Part shown: positions 6,664 through 14,109 of the stretch, in pieces | Layout of the letters: each line of letters starts with the position of its first letter | Position numbering within the stretch: the first letter of the stretch is position 1 | Assembly: GCA_007121115.1 (NCBI GenBank) | Contig: SKMI01000228.1 | Span: 1-17,219, forward strand | Direction of reading: 5' to 3' | Source: Paracoccaceae bacterium | GTDB lineage: Bacteria; Pseudomonadota; Alphaproteobacteria; Rhodobacterales; Rhodobacteraceae | DNA length: 17,219 nucleotides | Notes under the pieces: model-generated | Databases searched by the model: none | Told to the model about the DNA's origin: nothing | What the model saw: the letters and a program-made list of their open reading frames with translations, nothing else | Position numbers and translations under genes: made by a program

Positions 6664-6721
6664 GCAGGGTGAGTGGGTGGGCGCGGCCCGAGGGCGCTTT
6701 CCGCCCCGGTTCCGAAAACCG
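6664..6721 (+). repeat. Dispersed GC-rich intergenic repeat, copy 2 (most complete)
   Basis: Bases 6679-6700 are identical to bases 1-22. The whole block starting GCAGGG at 6664 aligns with the minus-strand copy at 12711-12751. Two hairpins follow one another: GGGCG/CGCCC (6692-6696/6702-6706) and CGGTT/AACCG (6707-6711/6717-6721). It lies between the converging ends of bamE and ubiK. The repeats have no coding capacity and resemble REP-type elements. Confidence 0.75.
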
Positions 6722-6766
6722 CGCTCAAACCAGCGGGCCAGCCACCAGCAGGCCAGCGCCCCGGAA

Positions 6767-7027
6767 TCACTCGGCCGGCTTGCCCCGCTCCACTGCCTCC
6801 AGTGCGGCGATCCGCGCCTCGAGCGCGGCGTTTTCCTCGCGTGCCTTCTGGGCCATGGCGCGCACCGCGTCGAATTCCTCGCGGGTGACGAAATCGCGGT
6901 CGGCGAGCCAGCGGTCCAGCAGGCTCTTGAACGCGGTCTCGGCCTCGGTTCGCGCGCCCTGCGCAACGCCCATCGCGTTGCTCATCAATTGCGCCATGTC
7001 GTCCAGGAGCTTGTTGCGCGTCTGCAT
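6767..7027 (-). CDS. ubiK: Ubiquinone biosynthesis accessory factor UbiK (BMFP/YqiC family)
   Basis: The 86-residue product matches the YqiC/BMFP family, whose E. coli member UbiK assists aerobic ubiquinone synthesis with UbiJ. The N-terminal part (TRNKLLDDMAQLMSNAMGVAQGARTEAE) is an amphipathic helix. The segment VTREEFDAVRAMAQKAREENAALEARIAALE (about 47-77) is a coiled coil typical of the family. The ATG has a clear GGAGG site 7 nt upstream. It diverges from lgt across 116 bp. The family call is strong, but the role in alphaproteobacteria is inferred. Confidence 0.88.
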   Translation of the reverse strand: MQTRNKLLDDMAQLMSNAMGVAQGARTEAETAFKSLLDRWLADRDFVTREEFDAVRAMAQKAREENAALEARIAALEAVERGKPAE

Positions 7028-7053
7028 GCGTCGCCTCCGGTTGCGGTCCTGCC

Positions 7054-7084
7054 CTTATATGTGACCCCGCTGCGGGGAACTCAA
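7054..7084 (-). promoter_or_regulatory. Possible ubiK promoter with a dyad in a long spacer
   Basis: On the minus strand TTGAGT (7084-7079) and TATAAG (7059-7054) are separated by 19 nt. Within the spacer lies the perfect dyad CCCCGCTGCGGGG (7065-7077). A 19-nt spacer with internal dyad is the layout of MerR-type regulated promoters, but GC-rich dyads arise by chance in this genome. Confidence 0.3.
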
Positions 7085-7086
7085 GG

Positions 7087-7115
7087 TTGACTTCCGCGGG
7101 CGCGGGGCGTCACAC
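7087..7115 (+). promoter_or_regulatory. Possible promoter of the lgt-midA-pgeF operon
   Basis: TTGACT (7087-7092) matches the -35 consensus at 5 of 6 positions, with TCACAC (7110-7115) after 17 nt as a poor -10. Transcription would start about 22 nt before the lgt ATG. Confidence 0.3.
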
Positions 7116-7143
7116 AGTCGCGCAACGCCAAGGACCCACCCGC

Positions 7144-8058
7144 ATGATCGCCACCCTGCCCGCCTTCATCCCCTTCCCCGATATCGCGCCCGAGCTTTTT
7201 GCCATCGAGATCGGCAATTTCCGCTTTGCGCTGCGCTGGTATGCGCTGGCCTATATCGCGGGTTTCCTGCTGGGCTGGTGGCTGATCGCGGCGGCGCTGC
7301 GCCGCCCGGCGCTCTGGCTCCGGAACACGCCGCCGATGGCGCCAGGGTCGGTCGAATCGCTCCTGACCTGGGTGATCGTCGGCACCATCATCGGCGGGCG
7401 GCTGGGCTTCGTGCTGTTCTACCAGCCCGCCTATTACCTGGCCTACCCGGCCGAGATCCTGCGCGTCTGGGAGGGCGGCATGGCCTTTCACGGCGGGCTG
7501 GCGGGGGTGATCGTCGCCGGGCTGATCTGGGCCCGGCGCAATGGCGTGCCCGCGCTGCAACTGGGTGACGCCATGGCCATGGTCGCGCCCATCGGCATCG
7601 GGCTGGGGCGGCTGTCGAATTTCATCAACGCCGAGCTTTGGGGGCGACCGACCGAGATGCCCTGGGGCGTGGTCTTCCCCGGCGCTGCGGCGCAAAGCTG
7701 CCCCTGGGACTGGCCCCACGCGGTCTGCGCGCGCCATCCCACCCAGCTCTACGAGGCCGGGCTGGAGGGGCTGATCCTTGGCGCGGTGTTGCTGTGGCTC
7801 GCGTGGCGGCGCGGCGCGCTGCGCCGTCCGGGGCTGCTTACGGGCGTGTTCGTCGGCGGCTACGGGCTGGCGCGTTTCATCGTCGAGATCTGGCGCGAGG
7901 CGGACGCACAGTTCATCACGCCCGAAAACCCCATGGGCCATGTGCTCTCGCTCGGGCCGCTGGGGGTCACCATGGGCCAGCTTCTGTCCCTGCCGATGAT
8001 CGCCGCGGGGCTGTGGCTCATCTGGCGCGCGCGCGCCGCGCCCCCCGCACCGGCCTGA
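7144..8058 (+). CDS. lgt: Prolipoprotein diacylglyceryl transferase Lgt
   Basis: Lgt is an inner-membrane enzyme that transfers diacylglycerol from phosphatidylglycerol to the lipobox cysteine of prolipoproteins, the first step of lipoprotein maturation. The 304-residue product has about seven hydrophobic segments. Family residues are visible: HGGLAG (H116), the signature region GRLSNFINAELWGRPT (155-170, with R156, N159 and E164), and YGLARFIVEIWRE near the C-terminus. The signature has Ser where many homologues have Gly before Asn. The ATG at 7144 has AAGGA 9 nt upstream. It is the first gene of a three-gene operon, with only 10 nt to the next start. Confidence 0.97.
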   Translation: MIATLPAFIPFPDIAPELFAIEIGNFRFALRWYALAYIAGFLLGWWLIAAALRRPALWLRNTPPMAPGSVESLLTWVIVGTIIGGRLGFVLFYQPAYYLAYPAEILRVWEGGMAFHGGLAGVIVAGLIWARRNGVPALQLGDAMAMVAPIGIGLGRLSNFINAELWGRPTEMPWGVVFPGAAAQSCPWDWPHAVCARHPTQLYEAGLEGLILGAVLLWLAWRRGALRRPGLLTGVFVGGYGLARFIVEIWREADAQFITPENPMGHVLSLGPLGVTMGQLLSLPMIAAGLWLIWRARAAPPAPA

Positions 8059-8068
8059 CGGCGCCCGC

Positions 8069-9157
8069 GTGACGGCCCTCGCCGATATCCTGCGCCGCCG
8101 GGTCGCCGCCACCGGGCCGATCACGGTCGCGGACTACATGCGCGAATGCCTGCTGAACCCCGAACACGGTTATTACACCACCCGCGACCCACTGGGCGCG
8201 GCGGGCGATTTCACCACCGCGCCCGAGATCAGCCAGATGTTCGGCGAACTGGTGGGGCTGGCTCTGGCGCAGGCCTGGCTGGACCAGGGCGGGCCCACGC
8301 CCCTTGTGCTGGCCGAACCGGGGCCGGGGCGCGGCACGCTGATCGCCGACATCCTCCGTGCCACCCGCGCCGTGCCGGGGTTCCGAGACGCAGCACAGGT
8401 GCATCTGATCGAAGCCTCGCCCGTCCTCCGCGCCGCGCAGGCCGAGGCGCTGGCGGGCCACGACGTGACCTGGCACGCGCGCCTGTCGGACCTGCCGCAG
8501 GCGCCGCTGTTCCTGATCGCCAACGAATTCTTCGACGCCCTGCCTATCCGCCAGTTCATCCGGCGCGGGGGCGGTTGGGCCGAGCGCATGGTCGGGCTGG
8601 TGGACGGCGCGCTGGCCTTCGGCCTCTCGGACCCTGCGCCTCTGGCAGCGCTGGCGCACCGGCTGGAGGACACGACCGAAGGTGACATGGTCGAAACCTG
8701 CCCCGAGGCCCCGCCCCTGATGACCGAGATCGCCACCCGGATCGCCCGCCACGGCGGCGCGGCGCTGATCATCGATTATGGCGACTGGCGGTCGCGCGGA
8801 GACACGTTGCAGGCGCTGCGCGGGCACGCCTTCGATCCGCCCCTGGCGCACCCGGGCGCGGCGGACCTGACCGCGCATGTGGATTTCGAGCCCCTGGCCA
8901 AGGCCACCCGCGCTGCAGGCACCGCGGTTGCCCCCCTGACGCCGCTGGGGGTGTTTCTGGAGCGGCTGGGGATCACCCCGCGCGCGCAGGCACTGGCCCG
9001 GCGGCTGACCGGGGCGGCGCACACATCCCATATCGCCGCGCATCGGCGCTTGACCCATCCGCAGGAAATGGGAAACCTGTTCAAGGTGCTGGCGGTGCAT
9101 CCGCCCGGCACCCCGCCACCGCCGGGAATCGCGCCCGCCACCGGAGCCGCCCCATGA
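8069..9157 (+). CDS. MidA/NDUFAF7 family SAM-dependent methyltransferase
   Basis: The 362-residue product belongs to the DUF185/Methyltransf_28 family, whose mitochondrial member NDUFAF7 (MidA) methylates an arginine of a complex I subunit. Diagnostic segments are GYYTTRDPLGAAGDFTTAPE (34-53), the SAM-binding loop EPGPGRG (83-89), NEFFDALPIRQF, and IIDYGDWRS. The start is GTG at 8069, 10 nt after the lgt stop. The stop overlaps the pgeF start (ATGA). The same family next to lgt and pgeF is common in alphaproteobacteria. The bacterial substrate is inferred; complex I assembly is a reasonable guess. Confidence 0.9.
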   Translation: MTALADILRRRVAATGPITVADYMRECLLNPEHGYYTTRDPLGAAGDFTTAPEISQMFGELVGLALAQAWLDQGGPTPLVLAEPGPGRGTLIADILRATRAVPGFRDAAQVHLIEASPVLRAAQAEALAGHDVTWHARLSDLPQAPLFLIANEFFDALPIRQFIRRGGGWAERMVGLVDGALAFGLSDPAPLAALAHRLEDTTEGDMVETCPEAPPLMTEIATRIARHGGAALIIDYGDWRSRGDTLQALRGHAFDPPLAHPGAADLTAHVDFEPLAKATRAAGTAVAPLTPLGVFLERLGITPRAQALARRLTGAAHTSHIAAHRRLTHPQEMGNLFKVLAVHPPGTPPPPGIAPATGAAP

Positions 9158-9918
9158 CGCTGGAAATACTGACCTCGGACGCGCTGGCGCCCTTGCGGCA
9201 CGGGTTCTTCACCCGGCGCGGCGGGGCGTCCTCGGGCGTCTATGCAGGGCTGAACTGTGGCGGTGGGTCGGGGGACCAGTCCGACAGCGTGCGGCTGAAC
9301 CGGGCGCGGGTGGCGGCGGCGCTGGGGGTGGCGCCCGACTGGCTGGTGACCGCGCATCAGGTCCATTCGGCCCGCGTCGTCCACGTAAACGGCCCCTGGG
9401 ACGATCCCGCCAACCGGCCCCGCGCCGACGGGCTGGTGACCGGCACGCCGGGGCTGGCGCTGGGTGTGCTGACCGCCGACTGCCAGCCGGTGCTGCTGGC
9501 CGATGCCGCCGCCGGGGTGATCGGGGCAGCACATGCGGGCTGGCGCGGCGCGCTGGACGGCGTGCTGGAGGCGACGGTCGAGGCAATGATCGACCTCGGC
9601 GCTCGGCGCGGGCACATCCGCGCCGTGATCGGCCCCTGCATCAGCCAGCGCGCCTATGAGGTCGGCCCCGAACTGCTGGATGCCTTCCTCGCCAATGGAC
9701 CCGAGAACGCGCGCTTCTTCATCAATGGCGCAGGGGACCGCTATCACCTGGACCTGCCCGGCTTCGGCCTGCACCGTCTGCGCATGGCCGGGATCAGCCA
9801 CGCCGAATGGACCCGGCACTGCACCTATTCGGACCCCAGAGGCTTTTTTTCCTACCGCCGTTCGGTGCACGCGGGCGAAGCCGATTACGGCCGCCTCATG
9901 TCCGCGATCCGGCTGTAG
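9154..9918 (+). CDS. pgeF: PgeF/YfiH family (laccase-domain) peptidoglycan editing factor
   Basis: The 254-residue product belongs to the YfiH/Cu-oxidase_4 family. Members were first described as polyphenol oxidases; later work on E. coli PgeF showed removal of wrongly added L-Ser from peptidoglycan precursors, and animal FAMIN is a purine enzyme of the same fold. The metal-site residues are in place: H68 (AHQVHS), C110 (TADCQPV) and H127 (AHAGWRG), followed by GPCISQRAYEVG. The C-terminal part has YSDPRGFFSYRR. The ATG overlaps the preceding stop, so translation is coupled. It is the last gene of the operon. Confidence 0.93.
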   Translation: MTLEILTSDALAPLRHGFFTRRGGASSGVYAGLNCGGGSGDQSDSVRLNRARVAAALGVAPDWLVTAHQVHSARVVHVNGPWDDPANRPRADGLVTGTPGLALGVLTADCQPVLLADAAAGVIGAAHAGWRGALDGVLEATVEAMIDLGARRGHIRAVIGPCISQRAYEVGPELLDAFLANGPENARFFINGAGDRYHLDLPGFGLHRLRMAGISHAEWTRHCTYSDPRGFFSYRRSVHAGEADYGRLMSAIRL

Positions 9919-9980
9919 GGCGCTTCCTCGCGTCCCCGCCGGACCAGGCAGCACCATGGCCGATCCGGAAGCGCGACCGC

Positions 9981-10029
9981 GCGCGCGCCAGCGCGCGCCC
10001 GGCCCAACGGGATAAGGCCCGCAAGGGCC
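9981..10029 (+). terminator. Two GC-rich hairpins after pgeF
   Basis: GCGCGCG/CGCGCGC (9981-9987/9992-9998) and GGCCC-GCAA-GGGCC (10016-10029, a GNRA-type loop) stand between the converging ends of pgeF and rsmA. No clear T-tract follows. Termination is inferred from position. The rest of the 266-bp gap holds the repeat copy at 10126-10145 and no convincing gene. Confidence 0.4.
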
Positions 10030-10125
10030 GAAGACGGGCGGGAGTACCCCTTTTCAGTATACCAGCGGCAGCGTCCGGGGTGCGCAACGGACAGGCCGAG
10101 GCCTGTGGAAACGGTGCTGATCTGG

Positions 10126-10160
10126 GTATTTCTGGCAAGATGAAGCCTGGACCGCAGGCT
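10126..10160 (-). repeat. Dispersed 3'-end repeat, copy B, with hairpin after rsmA
   Basis: The minus strand reads CTTCATCTTGCCAGAAATAC (10145-10126), 19 of 20 identical to the plus-strand motif at 4632-4651. It begins 40 nt after the rsmA stop, close to the 35 nt seen after hisE. Just before it, AGCCTG and CAGGCT (10144-10149/10155-10160) form a 6-bp hairpin. The element probably marks or processes the 3' end of the pdxA-rsmA transcript. Confidence 0.65.
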
Positions 10161-10184
10161 CCGGACGCGGCGCGGCGCGGTGGG

Positions 10185-11033
10185 TCAGCCGGGCGCGGCG
10201 GGGGGCGCAAGGCGGCACGCGAGGATGCAATAGGCTTCCAGCCCCACCTCCTCGGCACGGGCCGTGGGGGGGATCCCGGCGGCTTCCAGATGCGCCTCGA
10301 TCCCCGGGGCCAGCCCCTTTAGCGCCGCGCGCAGCATCTTGCGGCGCTGGTTGAAGGCGGCAGCGACCACGCGCTCCAGCACCCGCGCATCCGCCGGGAA
10401 GCGCGGGGCAGGGAGCGCGGTGATCTGCACCACCGCCGAGCGCACCTTGGGCGGCGGGGTAAACGCCTCGGGCGGCAGGGTCAGCACCACCCGCGCTTCG
10501 GCCCGCCATTGCACCATCAGCGCCAGCCGCCCGTAGGCTTTGGAGCCGGGACGCGCCACGATCCGCTCCGCCACCTCCTGCTGGAACATCAGCGTCAGGC
10601 TCTCCCAGAAAGGCGGCCAGGCGCGCGGGGTCATCCAGCGGATCAGCAACTCGGTGCCCACGTTGTAGGGCAGGTTCGCCACCACCTTCACCGGCGGGGT
10701 CAGATGCGCCATCGGGTCGAGCGCGAGCGCGTCGCCCTCGACCACCGTCAGCCGCCCCGGATAGGCGGCGGCGATCTGGTCCAGTGCGGGCCGGCAGCGC
10801 GGGTCCTTTTCCACCGCCAGAACATGGCGCGCGCCCTCGGCCAGCAGCCCGCGGGTCAGCCCGCCGGGGCCGGGGCCGACCTCGAACACATCGGCGCCGT
10901 GCAGGTCGCCCGCCGCCCGCGCGATCCGCGCCGTCAGGTTCAGGTCCAGCAGGAAATTCTGGCCAAAGCTCTTCTTCGCGCGCAGGTCATGGGTGCGGAT
11001 CACCTCGCGCAGCGGCGGCAGGCTGTCGATCAT
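10185..11033 (-). CDS. rsmA: 16S rRNA (adenine1518/1519-N6)-dimethyltransferase RsmA (KsgA)
   Basis: RsmA dimethylates two adjacent adenines in the 3' terminal helix of 16S rRNA during late 30S assembly. The 282-residue product is full length. It shows KSFGQNFL (21-28), the SAM loop EVGPGPGGLT (51-60) and the catalytic motif NLPYN (120-124), then the LTLMFQQEVAERIVA segment. The C-terminal helical domain includes FNQRRKMLRAALKGL. The ATG overlaps the pdxA stop by 4 nt (ATGA on the minus strand), so it is translationally coupled to pdxA. The pdxA-rsmA pair is widely conserved in proteobacteria. Confidence 0.97.
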   Translation of the reverse strand: MIDSLPPLREVIRTHDLRAKKSFGQNFLLDLNLTARIARAAGDLHGADVFEVGPGPGGLTRGLLAEGARHVLAVEKDPRCRPALDQIAAAYPGRLTVVEGDALALDPMAHLTPPVKVVANLPYNVGTELLIRWMTPRAWPPFWESLTLMFQQEVAERIVARPGSKAYGRLALMVQWRAEARVVLTLPPEAFTPPPKVRSAVVQITALPAPRFPADARVLERVVAAAFNQRRKMLRAALKGLAPGIEAHLEAAGIPPTARAEEVGLEAYCILACRLAPPAAPG

Positions 11034-12031
11034 TCCAAGCGCGCCCGCAATACCGCCCGCGGCGCCGCCCGGCGCGCCGCCATGTCCCGCGCCATTTCCA
11101 GCGCCGCGACCAACGAGGCCGGGTCCGCAACCCCCTGCCCGGCGATGTCATAGGCGGTGCCGTGATCGGGCGAGGTGCGCACGAAGGGCAGGCCGAGGGT
11201 CACGTTCACCCCGCCCGCGAAATCCACCGTCTTGATCGGGATCAGCGCCTGATCATGATACATGCAGATGGCGGCGTCATAGCCCGCGCGCGCCTGCGCG
11301 TGGAACATGGTGTCGGCGGGCAGCGGTCCGCGCAGGTCCAGCCCTTCGGCCCGCAGGCGCGCCAGCACCGGGGCGATGATGCGCTCCTCCTCATCCCCCA
11401 TGGCGCCCGCCTCGCCCGCGTGGGGGTTCAGACCGGCGACGGCAATGCGCGGGCGCGTGATCCCGAAGTCGGCGATCAGCGCGGCATGGGTGATGCGCAG
11501 GGTGGCCTCCAGCCCCTCGGGCGTCAGCGCGTCGGGCACGCCGCGCAGGGGTATGTGGATCGTCACCGGCACCACCCGCAGTTCCGGGCAGGCGAGCATC
11601 ATCACCACGCGGTCCACCCCCGCAAGATGCGCCAGATACTCGGTGTGGCCGGGAAAGCCGAACGCCGCGCCACCGATCAGCGCGGCCTTGTTGATGGGAC
11701 ACGTCACCACGCCCGAGGCCGCACCCCCCTGCACCAGCCCGACCGCGCGTTCGATCACCTCGACGACGGCAGCCGCGTTTGCCCGGTCAGGGCTGCCGGG
11801 GGTTGCCGGAGCCGGGAACGGATGGGCGAGCACCGGCAGGGCAGCGCCCGGAACGTCCACCGCCGCTGCAGGGCTCTCCACCGCTTCCCAGACCGCGCAG
11901 GGCGGCAGATGCGCCGGATCACCGATCCAGACGAAGGGCAGCGCGCTACCCGCGCGCGCGCGCGCCGCCACGGCGATCTCGGGGCCGATGCCCGCCGGGT
12001 CACCGCAGGTCATGATCGGCGGCGGGGTCAT
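11030..12031 (-). CDS. pdxA: 4-hydroxythreonine-4-phosphate dehydrogenase PdxA
   Basis: PdxA oxidises 4-phosphohydroxy-L-threonine in the DXP-dependent pyridoxal phosphate pathway; the product is used by PdxJ. The 333-residue product has the N-terminal GDPAGIGPE (10-18). The three metal-binding histidines are at H159 (TIHI), H204 (LNPHAGE) and H259 (MYHDQ), with the same 45- and 55-residue spacing as E. coli H166/H211/H266. FVRTSPDHGTAYDIAG lies near the C-terminus. The ATG at 12031 follows a G-rich leader rather than a clean ribosome-binding site. surA, often upstream of pdxA, is absent; a DUF2059 gene lies there instead. Confidence 0.97.
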   Translation of the reverse strand: MTPPPIMTCGDPAGIGPEIAVAARARAGSALPFVWIGDPAHLPPCAVWEAVESPAAAVDVPGAALPVLAHPFPAPATPGSPDRANAAAVVEVIERAVGLVQGGAASGVVTCPINKAALIGGAAFGFPGHTEYLAHLAGVDRVVMMLACPELRVVPVTIHIPLRGVPDALTPEGLEATLRITHAALIADFGITRPRIAVAGLNPHAGEAGAMGDEEERIIAPVLARLRAEGLDLRGPLPADTMFHAQARAGYDAAICMYHDQALIPIKTVDFAGGVNVTLGLPFVRTSPDHGTAYDIAGQGVADPASLVAALEMARDMAARRAAPRAVLRARLE

Positions 12032-12074
12032 CGCCCCGCCCCGGACCCGTGCCCAGCCCCGCGCCGGGATCCGC

Positions 12075-12094
12075 GCCCGGACCCGGGTCCGGGC
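12075..12094. other. Perfect 20-bp palindrome between DUF2059 gene and pdxA
   Basis: GCCCGGACCCGGGTCCGGGC is fully self-complementary and lies 43 nt upstream of the pdxA start and 31 nt after the DUF2059 stop. On RNA it would form a strong GC hairpin, but no T-tract follows. It could end the upstream message or be an operator for pdxA-rsmA. Confidence 0.5.
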
Positions 12095-12125
12095 TCAGAC
12101 CACGAAGCAGCCGGACGCAGCCGCA

Positions 12126-12626
12126 TCAATCGAGGATCCGCATGAGTTCGGGCACGATGACCTCCATCTCACCCTCGACCATGGCCATCATCGCGGGCAT
12201 CTGCGACTCAATGATCTGCGGCATCTTCTGCATCACCTTGCGGCCTTCGTCGGTTTCGTAGAAATCCTTGATGGCCTTGATCTCCTCAAGTGTCAGCATG
12301 TCCGCCATGATCTCATCCTGCGAGAGCATGATCCGGGTAAAGGGTTCGCGCATCCGGTCAAGATAAAGCGCCTCGATCTCGGCCTCCTGTTCCGGGGTCA
12401 CGGTCTGGCCCTGGGCGCGGATCTGCTGCAGCAGCGGGCGATACATGCCGCGCACCCATTCTTCGATGTCCATGTCCGCGACCGAGGCCTCGACATAGGC
12501 CCGGGCCAGTTCCAGCCGTTCGGCGCGGTCATCGGCGGCGGCGGGTGCGGGCGACAGCAACAGCCCCAGCGCGATCAGCGGCGCGGCGGCGAGGGGGAGC
12601 AGGCGTCTGGTAAAAAACCGCTTCAT
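12126..12626 (-). CDS. DUF2059 domain secreted/periplasmic protein
   Basis: The 166-residue product has a clear Sec signal peptide: MKRFFTRR, a hydrophobic stretch to about residue 27, and AxA-type cleavage near APAAA-DD. The mature part is helical and acidic, with the DUF2059 hallmark FYETDEGRKVMQKMPQI (about 124-140) and a Met-rich C-terminal helix. The ATG has an AGGAGG site 5-6 nt upstream. The function of DUF2059 is not established; periplasmic location is inferred from the signal. It lies on the same strand as pdxA but is separated by a strong palindrome, so co-transcription is uncertain. Confidence 0.85.
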   Translation of the reverse strand: MKRFFTRRLLPLAAAPLIALGLLLSPAPAAADDRAERLELARAYVEASVADMDIEEWVRGMYRPLLQQIRAQGQTVTPEQEAEIEALYLDRMREPFTRIMLSQDEIMADMLTLEEIKAIKDFYETDEGRKVMQKMPQIIESQMPAMMAMVEGEMEVIVPELMRILD

Positions 12627-12710
12627 GGAAACCTCCTGTCGGAATGATGGCGCAGGATGCGCGTTTGATATTCAGATCCACCCGGAAACAGCCGTCCGCG
12701 CCCCATGGAC

Positions 12711-12751
12711 CGGGCGGCGAAGCGCCCACGAGCCGCGCCCACCCGCCCTGC
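12711..12751 (-). repeat. Dispersed GC-rich intergenic repeat, copy 3
   Basis: Read on the minus strand this block aligns with copy 2 (6664-6708). It shares GCAGGG, then GGGTGGGCGCGGC, then CG-GGGCGCTT, with a few substitutions and a 5-nt deletion. GGGCG and CGCCC (12712-12716/12723-12727) form the hairpin that ends the unit. It lies in the 275-bp gap between mnmA and the DUF2059 gene, where no other feature is seen. Confidence 0.65.
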
Positions 12752-12901
12752 GCACCCAACCATTGTTGCCTTCGGAGCGCTGCCCGGTGCCAAGGCCCCG
12801 CGCGGGCAGATGGCCTGCGACATCGCAGTCTAGCTGCGGTCTGCGCGGGCGGGAAGCGCGAATTCGGCAGCGGGCGCACTCCGACGCGAAGAACGGCCGG
12901 G

Positions 12902-14044
12902 TCAGCCCCGCCCCTTCCAGATCCAGCCGCCGCCGAAGACCCTGGTGCCTTCATGCGCGTAGAACACGCAGGCCTGGCCGGGGCTCACGCCTTCCTCGGG
13001 CGCAAGCAGGTCGACCTCGGCCTCGGTTTCGCTCAGGGGGCGGATCACGGCGTCGGTCGGCGGGCGGGTGGAGCGCAGCTTCACCGACAGGTGCCATTCT
13101 GGGCGCGATGTGAACGCTTCGTCGCCGAGCCAGTTGACCTCGCGCACCGGGACCGTGCGCGTGGCGAGAGCCGCTTTCGGCCCCACCACCACGCGCCGCG
13201 TTTCCGAGTCCAGACGCACCACATAGAGCGGTGCGGACAACCCGCCGATCCCCAGTCCCCGGCGCTGGCCGATGGTATAGTGGATAACCCCGCGATGCCG
13301 GCCCAGCACGCGCCCGTCCAAGTCAACGATCTCGCCTGGATCCGCCGCGCCGGGGCGCAGTTTCTCGATGACCCTGGCGTAGTTGCCATCGGGCACGAAG
13401 CAGATGTCCTGGCTATCGGGCTTGTCGGCCACCATCAGCCCGTGTTTCGCGGCCAGGGCGCGGGTTTCGGCCTTGGTTTCCAGCCCGCCCAGCGGGAAGC
13501 GCAGATAGGCCAGTTGCTCGGGCGTGGTGGAGAACAGGAAATAGCTCTGATCGCGCACCGGGTCGGCGGCGCGGTGCAGTTCCGGCCCCGCAGCGCCGTC
13601 GAAGCGGCGGATGTAATGCCCGGTGGCCATGCAATCCGCATCCAGTTCGCGGGCGGTTTCCAGCAGGTCACGGAACTTCACCCGCTCGTTGCAGCGGATA
13701 CACGGCACGGGCGTGGCGCCCGCCAGATAGGCGTCGGCGAATTCGTCGATCACCGACTCGCGGAAGGTGTTTTCATAGTCCAGCACGTAATGCGGAAAGC
13801 CCATCGCCTCGGCCACGCGGCGGGCGTCATGGATGTCCCGGCCCGCACAGCAGGCGCCCTTTTTCGCCAGCGCCGCACCGTGATCATAAAGCTGCAATGT
13901 GATGCCGACTACATCGTAGCCCTCAGCGGCCAGTTCAGCGGCCACGACGGAACTGTCCACGCCGCCGGACATGGCAACGATCACCCGCGTTTCGGCGGGG
14001 GGTTTCGGAAAGCCAAGGGAATTGAGGGCGCTGTCGCGGGGCAT
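12902..14044 (-). CDS. mnmA: tRNA-specific 2-thiouridylase MnmA
   Basis: MnmA adds sulfur at C2 of the wobble uridine in tRNAs for Lys, Glu and Gln, taking sulfur through a relay. The 380-residue product has the PP-loop ATP-binding motif SGGVDSS (26-32), the catalytic cysteine C118 in CIRCNERVKF, and the second cysteine C215 in SQDICFV. IHYTIGQRRGLGI and the C-terminal beta domain ending CVFYAHEGTRVFGGGWI are also present. The frame is open to 14203. I chose the ATG at 14044, about 25 residues before the PP-loop, because the upstream extension is low-complexity and contains tandem hairpins. The ribosome-binding site is weak. It diverges from sciP. Confidence 0.97.
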   Translation of the reverse strand: MPRDSALNSLGFPKPPAETRVIVAMSGGVDSSVVAAELAAEGYDVVGITLQLYDHGAALAKKGACCAGRDIHDARRVAEAMGFPHYVLDYENTFRESVIDEFADAYLAGATPVPCIRCNERVKFRDLLETARELDADCMATGHYIRRFDGAAGPELHRAADPVRDQSYFLFSTTPEQLAYLRFPLGGLETKAETRALAAKHGLMVADKPDSQDICFVPDGNYARVIEKLRPGAADPGEIVDLDGRVLGRHRGVIHYTIGQRRGLGIGGLSAPLYVVRLDSETRRVVVGPKAALATRTVPVREVNWLGDEAFTSRPEWHLSVKLRSTRPPTDAVIRPLSETEAEVDLLAPEEGVSPGQACVFYAHEGTRVFGGGWIWKGRG

Positions 14045-14066
14045 TGAAAGGTCCGGGCGGGTTGAT

Positions 14067-14109
14067 GGCCCGATCCGGGCCGTGGTGGGTGGCCCGTTCC
14101 GGGCCGTGG
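14067..14109. repeat. Tandem pair of hairpin-forming repeats, 24-bp period
   Basis: GGCCCGATCCGGGCCGTGG (14067-14085) is repeated as GGCCCGTTCCGGGCCGTGG (14091-14109) with one mismatch. Each copy is itself an inverted repeat: GGCCCG and CGGGCC around ATC or TTC. The pair sits just upstream of mnmA in the region shared with sciP. It could be a double regulator site or a leader RNA structure for mnmA. Confidence 0.65.

Noticed and set aside
7081..8124. Minus-strand frame of 347 codons opposite lgt
   Set aside because: It is a shadow of lgt rich in Gln, Arg and His, with no motif or ribosome-binding site.
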